Assembly: GCA_014904845.1 (NCBI GenBank)
Contig: MU119405.1
Location: 1 to 64,000 of the forward strand
Reading direction: 5' to 3'
From: Acephala macrosclerotiorum
Lineage: Eukaryota; Ascomycota; Leotiomycetes; Helotiales; Mollisiaceae
DNA: 64,000 nucleotides
This document shows positions 43,969-58,000 of the stretch, piece after piece. The position numbers were made by a program, and so were the translations under genes. Within the stretch, counting starts at the first letter, position 1; each line of letters begins with the position of its first letter. Below the pieces are notes generated by a model. It had not been told where the DNA came from. It saw nothing but the letters and a program-made list of their open reading frames with translations, and made no database searches.

Positions 43969-46330
43969 TCAACACCGAAGTCGTGCGTTCAGATCTGAAA
44001 GTTTCCCATAGGTTTCATCAAAAGTCTCGCCTTCACCAACACAGATTCGGTACGAGATTCTGGCATACTCCTCTGCTTGGGCCTCGAGATCAGGTGCCAC
44101 CAAACGATAGGCATTGGAAAGAAGCATCCAACACTCGATGAGACGGTCCATCATCAATCCCCATTTCTTGACCACCATTGGCAGGCGCGAGGTGCGTGGG
44201 AGGTTCCCTCCGTCAATAATATAACCAAGAGATGCCAGAACCCTCAACGCCGAGTCGATAACCTTGAATGGATTCCCTTGCTCCGTATACATCTCTGCAA
44301 GAGCCAGTAGGGGATCCCAAATGCTTAGTTGAGGTACTTCAAAGGCCGGGTGACTATATGTATTCGCCATTTTAGCAAGGATAGTCTCGATCTTGGCTAC
44401 ATCTGCCCCCTTGCGGGACTGAAAACATTTCAGAAGGTCAGCCTTTAGGCTCTTCCTTCTTGCCAAATCACTCCTCTTCGTTGTCTGATCGTCCCGGCAC
44501 ATGCTGCAGTCGCACTTAAAGCCCCATTGACGAAACTTCTTCTGACGGTCGTCGTAGCCATTAGCGACAGGCATCTGATACCAGAAAGTGATCTCAGTAT
44601 CAGGTGCGAGATCTTGCGTCGCGCGGACCATCATCATATCACCGATGAAAGCGCGTTGGGAATTACTGTAGCAACAGTGGTTGACGTACGATGCCATGGG
44701 CCAAATACCACAAGAGTGGAATTGTTCTTCGTCCGTGTTCGTTTTCGGGCTTGTCACATCTTCCTGGGCATGGAGATGAGACTCGTGAGATGAGAGGGGA
44801 CAGCCGAAGCAATTCAAAGATATGATACGTTCGACCAGGAACCTAAAATAGTTAGTCAAGACTTAGTATGAGCCGGAAGATGATTGGTCACTTACGTGTC
44901 GATAACTGGTGTACCGTCGACATCGGAAACATCGACAGGCTTGTACGAGCCGTGATGAAGACTGGTGATGATTGAAGCTAGAGAGGGGTTCCGGTGAAGC
45001 TTCTGGACAATCATTCTGATGAGTTCTCCCTGCGCTCCCATCGTCATGGCGTTAGTTTCCGCGTTGAGCAGTAGGGTCACATCCCGGCTGTGCTCCTTTC
45101 TAGTGTCAACGAAAGCATGCACAAATGCCTTCTCACACAAAAGGAGATCGCCTGACTTGACTGCTTTTGTTGTGAAGAGGCCGCGTCCCCGGGAACCCGA
45201 AGATCTTACTGCCACCGGGCCAATGTATGTGGAATGGTCCAGGTGTGGTGGGCGAAGCTTGTTCGCATCTGTATATAGTTGCTTAAACCGATACCTGCCG
45301 TTCTCTTGCTCTGCAAGTCGGTTGACGGCTCGTGTAAGTTCGCCCTTGGCCGCAACGTTGCTCGGATATTCCATACGAAGAACTTTGAGAACATCGCAGC
45401 ATTCTCTGTACCTCCGGAGATTGTAAAGGGCTTGGGCTTTACGGAATAGAGCTTTCTCGGTTGGCTTTTGGGTGGTTGACACAGATTCGAGATCGGAGAG
45501 GGCAGCATCGAACTGCGTCGTCTTGAGAAAAGCAAGAGAGCGATTGAGTTTGAGGGTGTGAGCCTCTTCGACAGTTGGAGAGCAATCGAGAGCTTTAGTG
45601 TAACTGCCGCGATGTTGAGTTTTATCCTGTGGAAAGAATCACTAGGGACTTACCTTTCGATGGCAGCGTAGTACCTGGACTCGTTGAAGTAATCGTTTCC
45701 CTTTGCCTTCCAAGCACTAGCAGAGACGTTATGCTCCACAAACTTTAGCTGCCAGCAATTTGGGACTCGCTCATCGTACATCGAAAGATATGTGACGTCG
45801 GAGAGGTGATCAATACGAATCCCATAATCTCCATCGGCCATCAACTTTAAATAGGGTTCTTTCACAATCAGAACCGTTCCCTCCTTAAGGATCTCTTCCG
45901 CAGCGCGCTCATTCTCCACCTCTTGATAGTACAGCTGCAACATGAGGACGTCCTTGTTTTCGTCTTCTACAACGGCCATAATAGCATTCATTCTATCTGG
46001 CGGGGTAACTGACCTCAAAAGAAGGTAAGTGCCCCTATGATGAGTCTCAAGAAGAAGATCTTTGATCATGACTTTCGCTAGGTCGGAGAAGGGACTAAGG
46101 CATGGAATGTAGGCCGGAGGAATGAACGATGATCGCGTATTGTAGGCGCCGGAGTCAGCTTTGCGCTCCTTCATCAAAAGTCGGAACCTGAACTGCATAA
46201 TAATTTCATTCCGAGACTTTTTTCCCTTAATGTGCTGACCCTTGCGGGATTGTGCATCTCGAAGACGTTGTTTCTGCTTCTGCAAGAGTTGTACGAACTC
46301 TGGGATGGCAGACACATCGTGTGTGTTCAT
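43969..46330 (-). CDS. TPR and SET domain protein, putative lysine methyltransferase
   Basis: Three exons, 46330-45654, 45603-44896 and 44842-43969, joined by 50- and 53-nt GT-AG introns, encode 752 residues. The ATG at 46330 (MNTHDVSAIPEF) was chosen because the frame upstream has no ATG. Residues about 205-330 contain tetratricopeptide repeats (KAKGNDYFNESRYYAAIESY, ALFRKAQALYNLRRYRECCD). Residues about 355-550 are a SET domain: SRGRGLFTTKAVKSGDLLL, the cofactor-pocket motif NHCCYSNSQR (about 510-519) and TEITFWY. A cysteine motif, CDCSMC, follows at about 573. Fungal TPR-SET proteins are SmyD-like without an obvious MYND finger between the SET halves. Protein-lysine methylation is inferred and the substrate is unknown. 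Confidence 0.87.
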
Positions 46331-47799
46331 GATGCTCGACGACGGCAGCACTAAGCCGCCTAGTGCAGATTTGTTCTTTCCGTCCGTTAATTAGATAGGC
46401 AGATGGGGAGTATTTGACGTTTGATTAACCACCTAGAGATTATTTACGACAGAAGCTCATCACAGAAGGACGGACATGTGAGGTGGTGACACAAACCAAT
46501 GCGTTTTCGCAAGTGGCGGAAACTAGGACCAACCAGCGTAGTCGCATGCACTACTATCCAGAAAGGGCCTGGGAATTGAGGGATCAGTTCGAAATAACCT
46601 GAATAGTAAAAACTTGAGGCGACTCACTCAGATCCCTTACCACCTATGATTTCCCTGATATTATCTCACGGCTATTACTAAAGTCAGAAAAAGCCTGTCG
46701 CCAAGTGGTGTGGGAATACAAGCAAGCCATTCAAGGCATGATTAACTTTTTAAGTGGTTGCTCTGGTAAGCCTTGCTCCACCCGACTAATAGGTACCTAT
46801 CAATGAAATTGGTGGCTCACTAAGTCTGCACACGCCCTCTTGCGATATGCAACGCAACCACTGATACTAGAGTTGGAAAGGACTGAAAATGTCTTTCCAA
46901 TCCATTTATTCTCAGGGCTTCTCTCTCGCAATATTTTATTTCTAGTATCTCATTCTCAAAACCAGGATCTTTCTCAGCCTCTGTACTGGGATTCGTTGTT
47001 GGCTTCCATCCATTCAACCTATTGGAAACTAGCTTTGGGTGGGTTTGGGTGTGGCTAAAATTGGCCGCTGGCTACCATGATTTCTCGGATGCAATCAAGG
47101 TACTGTAGCGCTAGAAGATACAGGGACCGATTGTTGCAGCTTGTTGGGTTCCATAGTGTCAGTATTTAATGCTCTGAAATATAGAAGCCGGACTTACTAT
47201 GGTGTGCGCACCATTTCTTATTATTACTCAGCCTCCATGTCCACGAAACGTTCACCAGCACAAACAGAGACCAACCAACTAAGGTCTTTCTCTCTAAGAA
47301 ACTTCTGCCCCACCTTAGGCTATCCGATTCGACGTGAGCTACATGGACCAGATCTGCTGCCGCCAGTGATCAATGAGTAAGAGCGGGGCTAGCGGGTAGC
47401 TGCAGATGCCGCTGCTAACGGAGGGTGTGGGTTCTTGATTGCTAGAGGAACCTTCGCCGTTGCCGCCAGTGCCTTTCCTTGAATTTGACTTTCATAGTAT
47501 GATTGAATAAGAGCCTGCTAGAGGTTTCATCACAAGCCGGTAATGTGTCTGACGCTCGTACCGACATCCGTGCTTTTGCAAAGCCTAATGATTGAAGGAA
47601 AGAGAGTAAACCAAGAATGACCAGGCGAGGCTGGGATATTGAAACGCTGACTGGAAGGCATAGTAAAATTCACACATGAAATTTAAGTAGAGAAGGCCAG
47701 GCTAATCCAGTTTCCAAATTCAAATTCGTTATATCAAGGCTGAGATATTGTTGCTGCATCGAGTTGTCGTTTCGTCTGTTTTCTCATTAGCCTCTAGTC
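46331..47799. other. Intergenic, about 1.5 kb
   Basis: No supported gene, repeat or RNA was seen. Frames of up to about 80 codons occur on both strands without motifs. Confidence 0.45.
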
Positions 47800-49318
47800 T
47801 CAATTTAAGCCTCGAACGTTTTCACTCACAAAATCAACAACATCATGTGCCAACATATACGGAAAGAACAACGGATCAGGAGGCAATCCCGGTAATTCAT
47901 CAACGTGCTTTCCGTCCCAGCCGGTAGTCCCGAAATACGGTGTCTTTCGATAAATCTCGTCCCGCTGCCGCTGCTCTTCTCCATCAGGCAGTTGCCAAGT
48001 GCGAGCCATGCTTTCGCCGAATGCACTGATTAGGGATGTGCGAGGTTTGCGGATGGTTTCAAACATTTTTAGGGATTTGGGAATGTCTGAAGTTGAGGAG
48101 GCGCGGGAGAGACATTCTGCGAGACAGATGCTGTCTTCTATTGCCATTGCGTGTCCCTTTTTGGGTTATTGATGAGCGAGGTAGTGGAGGGGAGGAAGGG
48201 CTTACTTCGCCTGAAAAAGGGAGCATGGCGTGTGCGGCTGGAGAGTCAGTCAAATTACTCTCAAAGAAGAAAATGAGGATTCCATACAGTCACCTAGCAA
48301 AACGACTTTCCCACTCTTAAAAACCCAAGAGGCAAGTTCCGGCAAAGAATTCAACTTCCAAACCAGTAACTCATCAGGTTTCACAAGCTCCATCATCTTC
48401 GCAACAATAGGCTCAAAGTCAGAGTAAGTTTCCTTCATCAAGTTAATGTCTCCTTTCTTGTTCCATTCTCCTGCTGTTCCGGTATTGCCTGGGTGACAGC
48501 ATTCTAGAGAGTAGAATTCTCCGTTTTGAACTGGGATGCCGACAATGGCGCGGTGGGGTCCCCACCATATGGTTGAGCAATCGAGAAGAGGGGCAAGTTC
48601 GGGGTCTGCTTTGAATGTTGAGCCGGGGATGACGGCTCGGTATATGTTGTATTCGCTTTTCAGCTGAATGTTTGGGTGAAGTAGAGCTCGGATTGTTGAT
48701 TTCGCCCCTGATTTCTTGTTAGTGGGGTTGATGTGCAATTACAGGAAGGCTTACCGTCAGCACCGATGATGAGATCAGCTTCTATTCTTTGGCCGTCTTT
48801 GGTAATGACTGCTGGAGAATCACTGCTTTCATCGACGTTTACGACTCGAGCGTTTGTTTTGATGACAGCTCCTGCTTCAGTAGCAGCTTGGACAAGAAGT
48901 TGTTGCAGCGGGGCACGATGCACAACGATAGCACTACTCAATGTCAGCCAAACCCTTTTCTTTTCCACAACACCTTAGGATCCGCGGACCCTCGGATACA
49001 TCCCAGATCAACAAAAAGCACTCACTTATATTTATACAACTTCTCTCTCGTCCCAGCATCACAAATAAAGTCCCCAGTATATCTCAAAAACCTCCTCCTT
49101 TCTGGCGTCTTCGCCTCGGCAGCCTCATGCAGCCGTTCGTTCAATCCGAGATAATCCCAGCAGCGCATTGAATTTGAAGGGATAGTGATTCCTCCGCCGA
49201 TGGTCTGTAGTTTGGACGTTGATTCGAGGACTGTAACTCGGTGGCCGGCTTGTGAGAGAGACGTAGCTGTGGCGAGTCCGCCTAGGCCGCCGCCTATGAT
49301 GAGGATATTGAAGGGCAT
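47800..49318 (-). CDS. FAD-dependent aromatic monooxygenase (salicylate hydroxylase-like)
   Basis: Five exons, 49318-49026, 48936-48755, 48707-48288, 48237-48206 and 48156-47800, encode 427 residues with consistent phases. The N terminus has the dinucleotide-binding fold (ILIIGGGLGGLATATSLSQA). An Arg follows in VVHRAPL, then DLIIGADGAKSTIR (the DG motif), and the GD motif is rebuilt across two introns as LLGDSAHAMLPF...GHAMAIED. These are the three FAD and NAD(P)H signatures of class A flavoprotein monooxygenases. Length and order match salicylate 1-monooxygenase-type enzymes. Exon 4 is only 32 nt. Hydroxylation of a small aromatic or secondary-metabolite intermediate is inferred. No other biosynthetic genes adjoin, so a stand-alone catabolic or detoxifying role is plausible. 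No signal peptide was seen. Confidence 0.9.
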
Positions 49319-50937
49319 TTTTGGAGTGGTTTCGGTTTGCGAGTTGTTGTTGGGGAGAAGTTTGTCTGGAGAGGAAGGTGGGGTTGATATAGTTCATAGT
49401 GGGGTCGACGAAATAGGCAAGTCAGGCTTGACATGCAGCAAATCGGCAATTGTGATGTTGGCGGACACGCTGTCAGCGGTGAAGCTTATTGTTGTCGTGC
49501 TCGTGATCGGGTATTCGCAAACCCCAGAAGATGGTTTCCAGACATGTCATCCGGAATTTTCGGTCAGATAGGCTTTCTAGTGGAATGTCAGCGAGAAGAA
49601 TATTGCTGGCTAGGTATAGGCGTCAGTTTGACATCGAAAGAAGTGACTGCAAAGATTCCGTGCATTTGGAGCTTTGAAAAGAGACTTTCCTCTCGCTTTG
49701 GACGCTCTCGACCCTCAATTGGAGGTTCGTGAACGACGATTACAAGCATCGCCAGTCAGCGTCAGTTTGTGATGCAAGTGCATCGCAGTGACGGCAGCAT
49801 AGTTGAAAGTTGCATCAACATTCAAGATATCCGCCTCGGGACACAACGAAAGTTGAACGAATAAGACGGGAGAGAGCATGCAAAGGCTATCTGGGAAATA
49901 GCTTGTCTGATATTGTGCTTGCCTTCTAATGCCTTCTCACAATCTGGCTGTAGAAGACATCAAGTACTGGTCGGTATCATATCTGGAAAGCACCATCTTA
50001 TGAAATGCAGTTCGCTTGATATATTCCCTTTACGTTGATCTAGGCTGTTGTCTCCGATGTATTTGTTCCCTTCGTCCTAGGAAAAATTGTTTCTAAGGAC
50101 TGTATTCGGAGTTCTCCTCGCTTTGCTTGTCATATCATTGAGAGCCTGAATATGCGAGGTGTGAGGGCCGCTGATCTCCTCAGCTGTCGGCGTCTCTGGC
50201 CGGAGCAATGCAGTCATTGTCGTGCAGCCGTTGAATTTGCGGGAGAGACAAGCAATTATATTTTTCAGCCTCTTCTCCCATCTTGAAACTTGAAACGAGA
50301 ATCACCTGATGCCAAGAACGACGAGCAGGTCAAAGATCCGCGCGACTAAACTATATTCGATGAACTATTGATTTTGGCTTGAGCTTGGGATGAATTGACG
50401 AATCATGGCTCGCCTCGCAAATTAACCTTTCCTCATCAATCCTCGCTCGCCTTTCCTCTTGGTCCAACAACACCATCGCTCGAACTCACTCACTTCAGCA
50501 GCCACGAGCCTCTCCCATCTCCCACTCGTTCCTCGGCTCCGTGATCTACGGAGCGGAGAATACCCTAGGTACGGTAAGTCGCCATCGCGGAAAAGGTTGC
50601 ACAGCAAAGTTTTGCCGAGATGTGAACCCATCTCAGTATTCGAGTCTTCCTCCCCGTCGCTGTACGACCTCACCGTCGTCACTTTTTGCTGTCTCTCAAT
50701 ATCTGTTTGCAGCCTAGTCCTAGAGCAGTTTCCTCATATCTCAATTTCCCCAATGCTTTAATCATTTTTAGCTTTGCCTGCCGCCCCCAGATCTGCACCG
50801 ATCATTTCCCCGAACTCTCACAAGCTTGTAGGCCATTTCTCTCCAACCGTACCAGACGTCGACTCGCAGACGTGAAACGACGGATGCTGCTCCGCGCACG
50901 GTAGTCGGGGTGGTCCTCCTTTTCTTCGTCTGGAAAC
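49319..50937. other. Divergent intergenic region, about 1.6 kb
   Basis: This lies between the monooxygenase start and the membrane-protein start. Overlapping frames of 65-130 codons carry no recognisable domain. Presumably promoters and leaders. Confidence 0.45.
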
Positions 50938-52096
50938 ATGGCTTTCATCTTCACGATGCGCTCGACGGGGAGTGGCAAGGGTAGTATGCATCGACGAGAT
51001 CCTGCTTCGGCAAGCTCTCTGCCGGCCATCTCAGAGGATGATGCTTCGTTCCTCGAGCCCAGAGCTCCTCCTGACATACCTGAAAGGGCGCTGAATCGAC
51101 CTTCGACGAGGATATGGGCGGCGGGAGCTCCGCCAATACACACATACGACCAGCCGCCGCCGTACAACCGCTTCGATGATGTATTTGGGCCGAATGGAGA
51201 GAATTTGGTAGATGTGAGGAAGCTGAAGGGCGTAAGGGATAAGAAATGGTTTGCAAAGAGAGGAGGGTGGAAGAGATTGGCTTTGATCGTGTTGGTTTTG
51301 TTACTGTGTATCGTGGGACTTGGTGTAGGATTGGGTGTTGGGTTGGCGCGAAAGCATAGCTCACCTTCGTAAGACCCCTCTGTTCTCTCGAAGTTCCCGT
51401 CTAACAGCTATCAGTGGCAAAGACAATGGCAGCAGCAGCAGTTCCCAAGGTGGTGCATCAGGCACGCCTAACAACCCCGCCACGAACAATCCAGCTTCCA
51501 ACACCACCTTCCCAGCCGGCTCCTACAGATTCGACACCTTCCTCGATACCGTTGCCACGAATTGTACCTCCAATCCAAATACCTGGCTCTGCTACCCATA
51601 CTCTACCTACGCACAATCCCCCTCCTCATCCGCCGCGACATTCGACTGGATAATCTCCCCCGTCAACAACACAAACAACTACACCATCTCCTCCACCCAA
51701 AACTACTTTTCAATAATCTTCACCAACCTCTCTCTCACCCTCCAAAAAGCCGGCGCCAGCGACGAACACTACTTCTTCCAAACCATAATGCAGAAGCCCA
51801 CAAAACCGACCGTGCAACTTGGGAGCTCGAATGTAGTTAGTACATGCTATTTCAATTCCACCACCTTCCAAGGATACCTCTATACTAAGATGCCGAAATC
51901 GTATCCGAACAATAGCACAAATACAACGACTGAAGCTTTTACACCGTGGCCGTATGCGGTGAAGGTTGAGCAGGTTGCTGGTGCCGGGGCGGGGACACCA
52001 ACTTGTCTTGGTCCGTCCGGGGAGAGCTTGGGGAATTTTAGTGTGGAAGATGGGACGCAACTTTGTGATTGTTTGTATTTGAATACGGGAACTTGA
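50938..52096 (+). CDS. Single-pass membrane protein with glycosylated outer domain
   Basis: Two exons, 50938-51368 and 51415-52096, joined by a 46-nt GT-AG intron, encode 370 residues. About 110 cytosolic residues (Pro/Arg-rich, with DQPPPYN) lead to a strong transmembrane helix at about 115-137 (LALIVLVLLLCIVGLGVGLG). It is preceded by basic residues (KRGGWKR), which favours a type II topology. Outside lie a Ser/Gly/Asn linker and a domain of about 200 residues with many N-x-[ST] sites (NTT, NCT, NYT, NLS, NST) and six or more cysteines, ending CDCLYLNTGT. This build is common in fungal plasma-membrane or cell-wall proteins of unknown function. Translation could instead begin at the second ATG (50956). 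No enzymatic motif was seen. Confidence 0.82.
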
Positions 52097-55048
52097 TTTG
52101 ATACCTTTGATCTTCGTCGTTTAGCGTGGGTGGATGGCGCTGGGGAGTGTTTTTTGTGTATATCTTACGATGTTTCGATAATGTGGAGAGCTGTATAAGT
52201 ATGCTTCAACGGCCGACTTTAATTGGAGATTGGAGATGGATTGTATATACGAAGTATGATAGTGTGTAATTCGTAATGTATACAACATATTCTACGCATA
52301 CTCTTCTGTTCATTCACTGCAGCTTCTGCTCATCTGTGAGTCATGATCTCGCGAGCGCCTACCGTACTTCGAGATTCCTATAAATAAACACCCTCTATGT
52401 TGGGGACTCGGTCTGGTTGATACTTAGTCAGCATAGCGCTATCTAGGCTACCGCCTTAAGGCTTATTGTAGACTAGATAGAATGAATCATCTTTCACTCT
52501 CTGATATCGTCCCTCGAGACTCTCCTAGACTTGCAGGGTGGAGTTGGGTTGGGGAGATGTGCTTGATTTGAATCGAGCACATTTGTTCACAAAGAAGGTT
52601 CAAGAACGTCAAGCTAGACTTGAGAAGTCCGGCGAGCTGAAGATGATTTTTCTAACTGTTGCTCTTAGCTGGGTTGACAACCTCATCATGCTCATCCTCC
52701 TCTCTTCCCTCTCCTTCCGTGTTCGAAGCATACCGACCCCTTGTATTGCTGTTGTCATTTTCTGCATTACTGTTAATAACTATCTTTTATTCCGATATCT
52801 TCAAGACTGCGTTTACAACCGCAAGGTGAGGCCCAGATCCGCCCCAAAGTCAGCAACGAGCACCGAGCAATGGAACATAAGACCAGGCATACAATACCAT
52901 GTGGTCCTACTAACAGCACAGATCTACCACTTCTGACCAATAAAGCAGTCTTGATGATCGTTCGGATCCGTTCCAGGATCAAGGAAGATGAGAAACGTCT
53001 CAGCTTTAAAGGTTGTCGAGTCATTTGTCGCGTTAGTTGCATTTTCTCCCTTAGATTCCAACCCGGATTAATTCACGCTTCATCTTCCGACTTCCACATG
53101 CTGTGCAGTCCTTTGGTCCGTAGCAAATTTCTACCTCAAAACGGCTATAAAATTGATCACAACGCATCAAGAAGCTGCCTAGCAGGACATCACGTCCTAT
53201 TCTTCACTGCCAGATTTCTCCAGTGGAAATTTTCCTCCTCGAGTTGGTTCGAGCTATGCTTGGGGACTAGTCCATTCTTGAATTCTCTCTCCCCTTCTCT
53301 TACTGCGTTGATTCTTAACGCTGTCTGAGCTCTGACCTTGTTTTTGTCAATTCAATCACTGCTGTCAACATTCACCACCCGATTGCAAACTCTTTGATTC
53401 CTTTCCGAATCAAGAACAGGATCTGAGTTTTCTCTACGTGGCGAAAAGAATCGATATCGAGCAAGAGGCAAAGAAGTACCATGCCTAGATTTCGAGTACA
53501 AAGTGCATACTTCCTGTCCGTTGCTTCCTTGACACGTGTGTGCTCATACCCTGATTCGTGTGAGGACTGGAAGAACTCGGAAAGTCTGGCTTTTATAACT
53601 TTCCAGATCCGCTTGTCGTGATCTTCAGTTCGAAGGTTTGAGGTTTCTCATCATTCACTGGCAATCAGATCAGTAGTCTCAGCTTTCGAGCTACTCTGCT
53701 TTGAACGCGATGATCGAAGTGATGCGAAAGGAAGGGGTGGGAAGCTATAAAAGTGTACTCACTGTCTAGTCTTCTTCCTTCATCCTTCAAAATGGGATGA
53801 GCGGGATCGGATTCTCCAAGGGAAGCTGTGTCTTCTGCATGTTTACGTTGATGCAGTTCTGTCATTCATTTGAGAATTCATGTGATGTTTTCTTGCATTC
53901 TCTCTATCTTCGAGTGTTTCATTTGAGTATGCCAAAATTGTGTATTCTTGCTGTCACGTCTACCTCTGCCGTCACCTGCAATCGCTACAACTCATCCTTC
54001 CAGCCTGCGGATATTCTCCCAAGTCAGACCAAAAGCAGAAGAAAGACAAACCCCCAAAACAGTAGCATCACGCGATAGGTGGGGTCGGTTATTGGTAGAA
54101 GTCAGCTAGCTTCTTGGCTACCAAACTTGATAAGGGGGTCGAACGTGTCATCGATGCGGTGGTTGTTCGGCACAGAACCGAAGAGGATATTTATACCCTC
54201 CACACCTCACCTCAAACTAGGCAGCCTCGACTTGAATCGCTAGATGATGTTTTCCGGTGGATGAAGGAACCAGCGTCAATTGAATTCAAGACTTGCAATG
54301 TAAGGGTGTTTGAAGTATCTTCTCTTGAGGTAAGCGCATACCCCAGAAAGTGTATAAATCACTCTCGCCTTCTGCAATTGTTCTGCAACTATCCATGCCT
54401 CCTTCGAAGCCGCCCCTCGAACAGGCGCTTTGTGCTTTCAGTCCTTGCAATCTCACCCGCTTGTTCTAAACATAGAATCGTCCCTCTGCCTCTCGCTCCA
54501 AACTTATACTTGATTCTGCTAAGCTGCTTCAATAAAAGGTTTCACTGCTGTCATTCCGGCGTTGGCTGTCAGATTCACCTCACGAGTTTCCATGGGATGC
54601 TAATTCAGCCCTTCCCCCTGGGGTACGCTACAGCGAGACAAAGAGTCAGGCTTCTTGTTCAGTGGCATCACGTGATAAATGAAGATGGTCTCTTTGAGAA
54701 TTCTTCTCCTTGTACATGAACTGCGGAGGTCATAATGGCGTGGTCGTTATAGTTGTTCGGCATAGATCGAGGAAAGAATTTATATATCCCTTCCATCCCC
54801 ACAAACTTGCTTCCGTTGAGTCTTAAGTCCTTGTATAACGATTTCGAGTGAAAGTTATTGAGTGAATGTTTTCCGGTATCCTAAAGGTCGCCAGTTTGAA
54901 GAGTATCTCTTGCTTTGAGAAGTGCCCCCCTCGAAGACTATAAATTCACGATTGCCTTCTATCATTATTCCGCATCTCGACTTTGGTGGCGTTGAACTCC
55001 TGGGTGACGGGTGACAGGTGATGCCATCGACTCTTTTCAATTCTCTCC
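52097..55048. other. Gene-poor region before the second transposon
   Basis: About 3 kb. A frame near 52538-52936 has two hydrophobic stretches (MIFLTVALSWVDNLIMLILL, CIAVVIFCITVNNYLL) and might be part of a small membrane-protein gene, but start and splicing are unclear. From 53140 on, several TATA-like blocks recur (near 53143, 53592, 53745, 54188 and 54780). Two are followed by similar text (gttgttcggcaYaga, then tttccggt), which suggests partly duplicated, decayed sequence. A 201-codon frame from 54114 begins at a non-ATG codon in that duplicated sequence and is not accepted as a gene. Confidence 0.35.
55041..55048 (+). repeat. Target-site duplication of second hAT-like element (left)
   Basis: TTCTCTCC abuts CAGTGTGA. 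Its partner TTTTCTCT at 59120-59127 matches at six of eight positions, the other two being C/T transitions. Confidence 0.5.
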
Positions 55049-58000
55049 CAGTGTGAGAAATTCAATAATACTCAATAACGAAAATGAGTTAAGTTATTCT
55101 ATTTATGAGTAACACGTGAGTTACTCTTATTCTATTCAATAATAATCATTATTATTCAATAAGTTATTGAATAAAATCACGTGCGAAGAAGCAATTTTAC
55201 TTAATTAGTTAAATACGCGAAATGGCTTAGAGAGTAAATCTAATTAAATAGAGTGGCTCGCTTATTTAGACTTCGAATGTTTCGTTGACGTCGAAAACCA
55301 ATAATTCTTCGAATTAAAACTCGAAGAATTTATTTAATAATAAATCGAATAAATTGTTTAAAATTATTTTTTTCGAGATATAAATTTATTTAAATATTGA
55401 AAATAAATTTCGAAAATTTAAAGACTGAAATATTATTCGATTAATTAAATAATTTATATAATTTAACAATTTTCTCGAAAATAATTTTTATTTTCAATAC
55501 AAATAATTTAATAATAAATTAATTATATAATATTTCTTTGAGATTTTTTTATTAAAAAATTTTATTTTATTTTAAAATGTTTTATTAAACTAATAATATT
55601 ATTAATCGATTTTAAAATACTATCGAATTTTAAAGTACACTTTTCAAGAAAATTTATTTCAAAAAAAAAACTTAAAAAAATTCAATTTAATTCGAATAAT
55701 TTACGTATAATTATTATATTTTATTTTAATTATTCGTAAATTTTCTTTTTTTTAATTATTTTTTTTATTTTTAATTTTAAAATAATTAATAATATTTATA
55801 AAAAAAATTAGAAAAATTAAATTATTAATTAATTTATTAATAATTACAAATTATATTTTAAGTATTTTTATAAAATATTTTATTTTCAATTTATAAATTT
55901 TAAAAATATTAATATATTTTTTTATTATAATATTTTTTTAATATTTATAAAATATTTATTAATTTTTTTTTAAATAATTTTTTTAATATATTTAATTTTC
56001 AATAAAATATTACAAATATTATAATTTCTATAAAAATTAAAAAACGTTTTAAAATATTAAAATTCGATAAAAATTTATTTTGAAAATTATTATTAAATTT
56101 TTTTATATTTAATAATTTTCTTTTTCGAGTATTTTTTAATACAATTTTTAAAATATTAATCGAATATTTTAATTTATTAATATATATTTTTTTTTATATT
56201 AATATTAATTAATTTTTTAATAGAAATATTTTTAAAATTTATAAAATTTTTTTTTAAAAAAAATAGAATTTTTTATTTATTAATAAATTGAATAAAATTA
56301 AATTTGAATTATAAAAATAAATTAATTCAAAAAATTTTTTTTTTTTAATTTTAAATATTTAAATTATTATTAATTAAAATTATTTTATAAATAAAAATTT
56401 TCAAATAAAATTTTATAAAAAAATATATTAAAATTTATATAATATATTAAAAATTTTTGAAATTTAAAATAATATAATAAAATAAAATTAAAAATTAATT
56501 TATTTTTTTAAAAAATTATAATATTAATTATTAATAATATTATAAAAAATAATATTTTTTTTAATAATATTTTAAAAAAATATTTATTGTTTTATTTATA
56601 TTTTTAATATTATTATTTAAAAAATATTAAAAAATATTATTAAAAGAAATTATATTTTTTTTAATAATAGAAATATTTATACAAAAAATAAAAAAAATAA
56701 AAAATTATTTAAAAAAATTTCGAATAAATTAATATTTTTTAAATATAAATATTTTATTAATTATTAATTTTTTAATTTAAATTTTTTTATTTAAAAAAAA
56801 ATTCGAAAAATTATTATTAATATTTGATATTTTTTTGAGAATTTACGAATATTTAAAAATTAAATTAATATTACAAAAATAAAAAAAATTCGAATTTTTC
56901 AATTTAATAAATTTATTTAATTTTAATTTTTTAAAAATATATAAATATTAATATTTTTAAATTAAAAAATTCAATAGTATTTAATAAATTATATATTGAT
57001 TTATTTTTTAATAATAATTAAAATTATTAATATTACAATTTTTTAATTAATTTTTAATTAATAAAAAAAAAAAAAATTTAAAAATTTGTAAATAAATTTT
57101 TGAAATATTTATTTGAATTACGAAAAAAATAAAAAAAAAAAAATATTTAACGATATATTATTTAATATTTGAAATTTTTTAAATTTATAAAAATTTTAAT
57201 AAATTTAAAAAAAAAATAAATAAAATTTTTTTTTTAATTTTTAATTTTGAAATTAAATAATATTTATTTATTTAATATTTAAAAAATAAATAAATAATTT
57301 TTTTTAATTAAAATACGAATATTATTTATATAATTAATAAAAATATAATTAAATTAAAAAAATATTATTGTAAAATTAATATTATAAATAATTCAAATAA
57401 AATTATATATATAATTTTAATTTTAAATTTTAAAATTAAATAAAATAATTTAATTACTTTGTATTTAAATTTTGAATAAATAAATAATATTATTATTTTT
57501 TTAAAAAAAAAATTCAATTTATAAATTTATTATTTTAATTAATTTTAATTTTTAATAATTTTATTTTTTAATTAAAAAAATATTATTATAATAAAAAAAA
57601 ATAATAATAATATTTATTTTATTATTATTAATATAAATAAAAAAAATAAATTAAATATTTATTTGAATTTTTTAAAAATTATAAAAAATATAAATTTTTT
57701 TTTTATTTGAAAATATTTATATATATTATTAATATATTTTTTTATATTTTTTTATAAAAAAATAATTAATATAAAATAAATTCGATTTTTAATTTAATAA
57801 TTAAAAAATATTTTACGTTTTTTTATTTTATTTTAAATTGTAAAAAAATATTTTTAGATTTTAATTATTTTAATATTTTTTAAACGTTTTATTTTTTTCA
57901 AAATTTTTTACTTATTACAAAATATTGTAATAAAGTATTTAAAAATACTCTAAAGTAAGTTTTTTGTTTAAAGAATTGAAATATAATTATTAAAAAAAAA

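Noticed and set aside
54114..54719. A 201-codon plus-strand frame
   Set aside because: It begins at a non-ATG codon, crosses a TATA-like element and shared repeat text, and has no domain.
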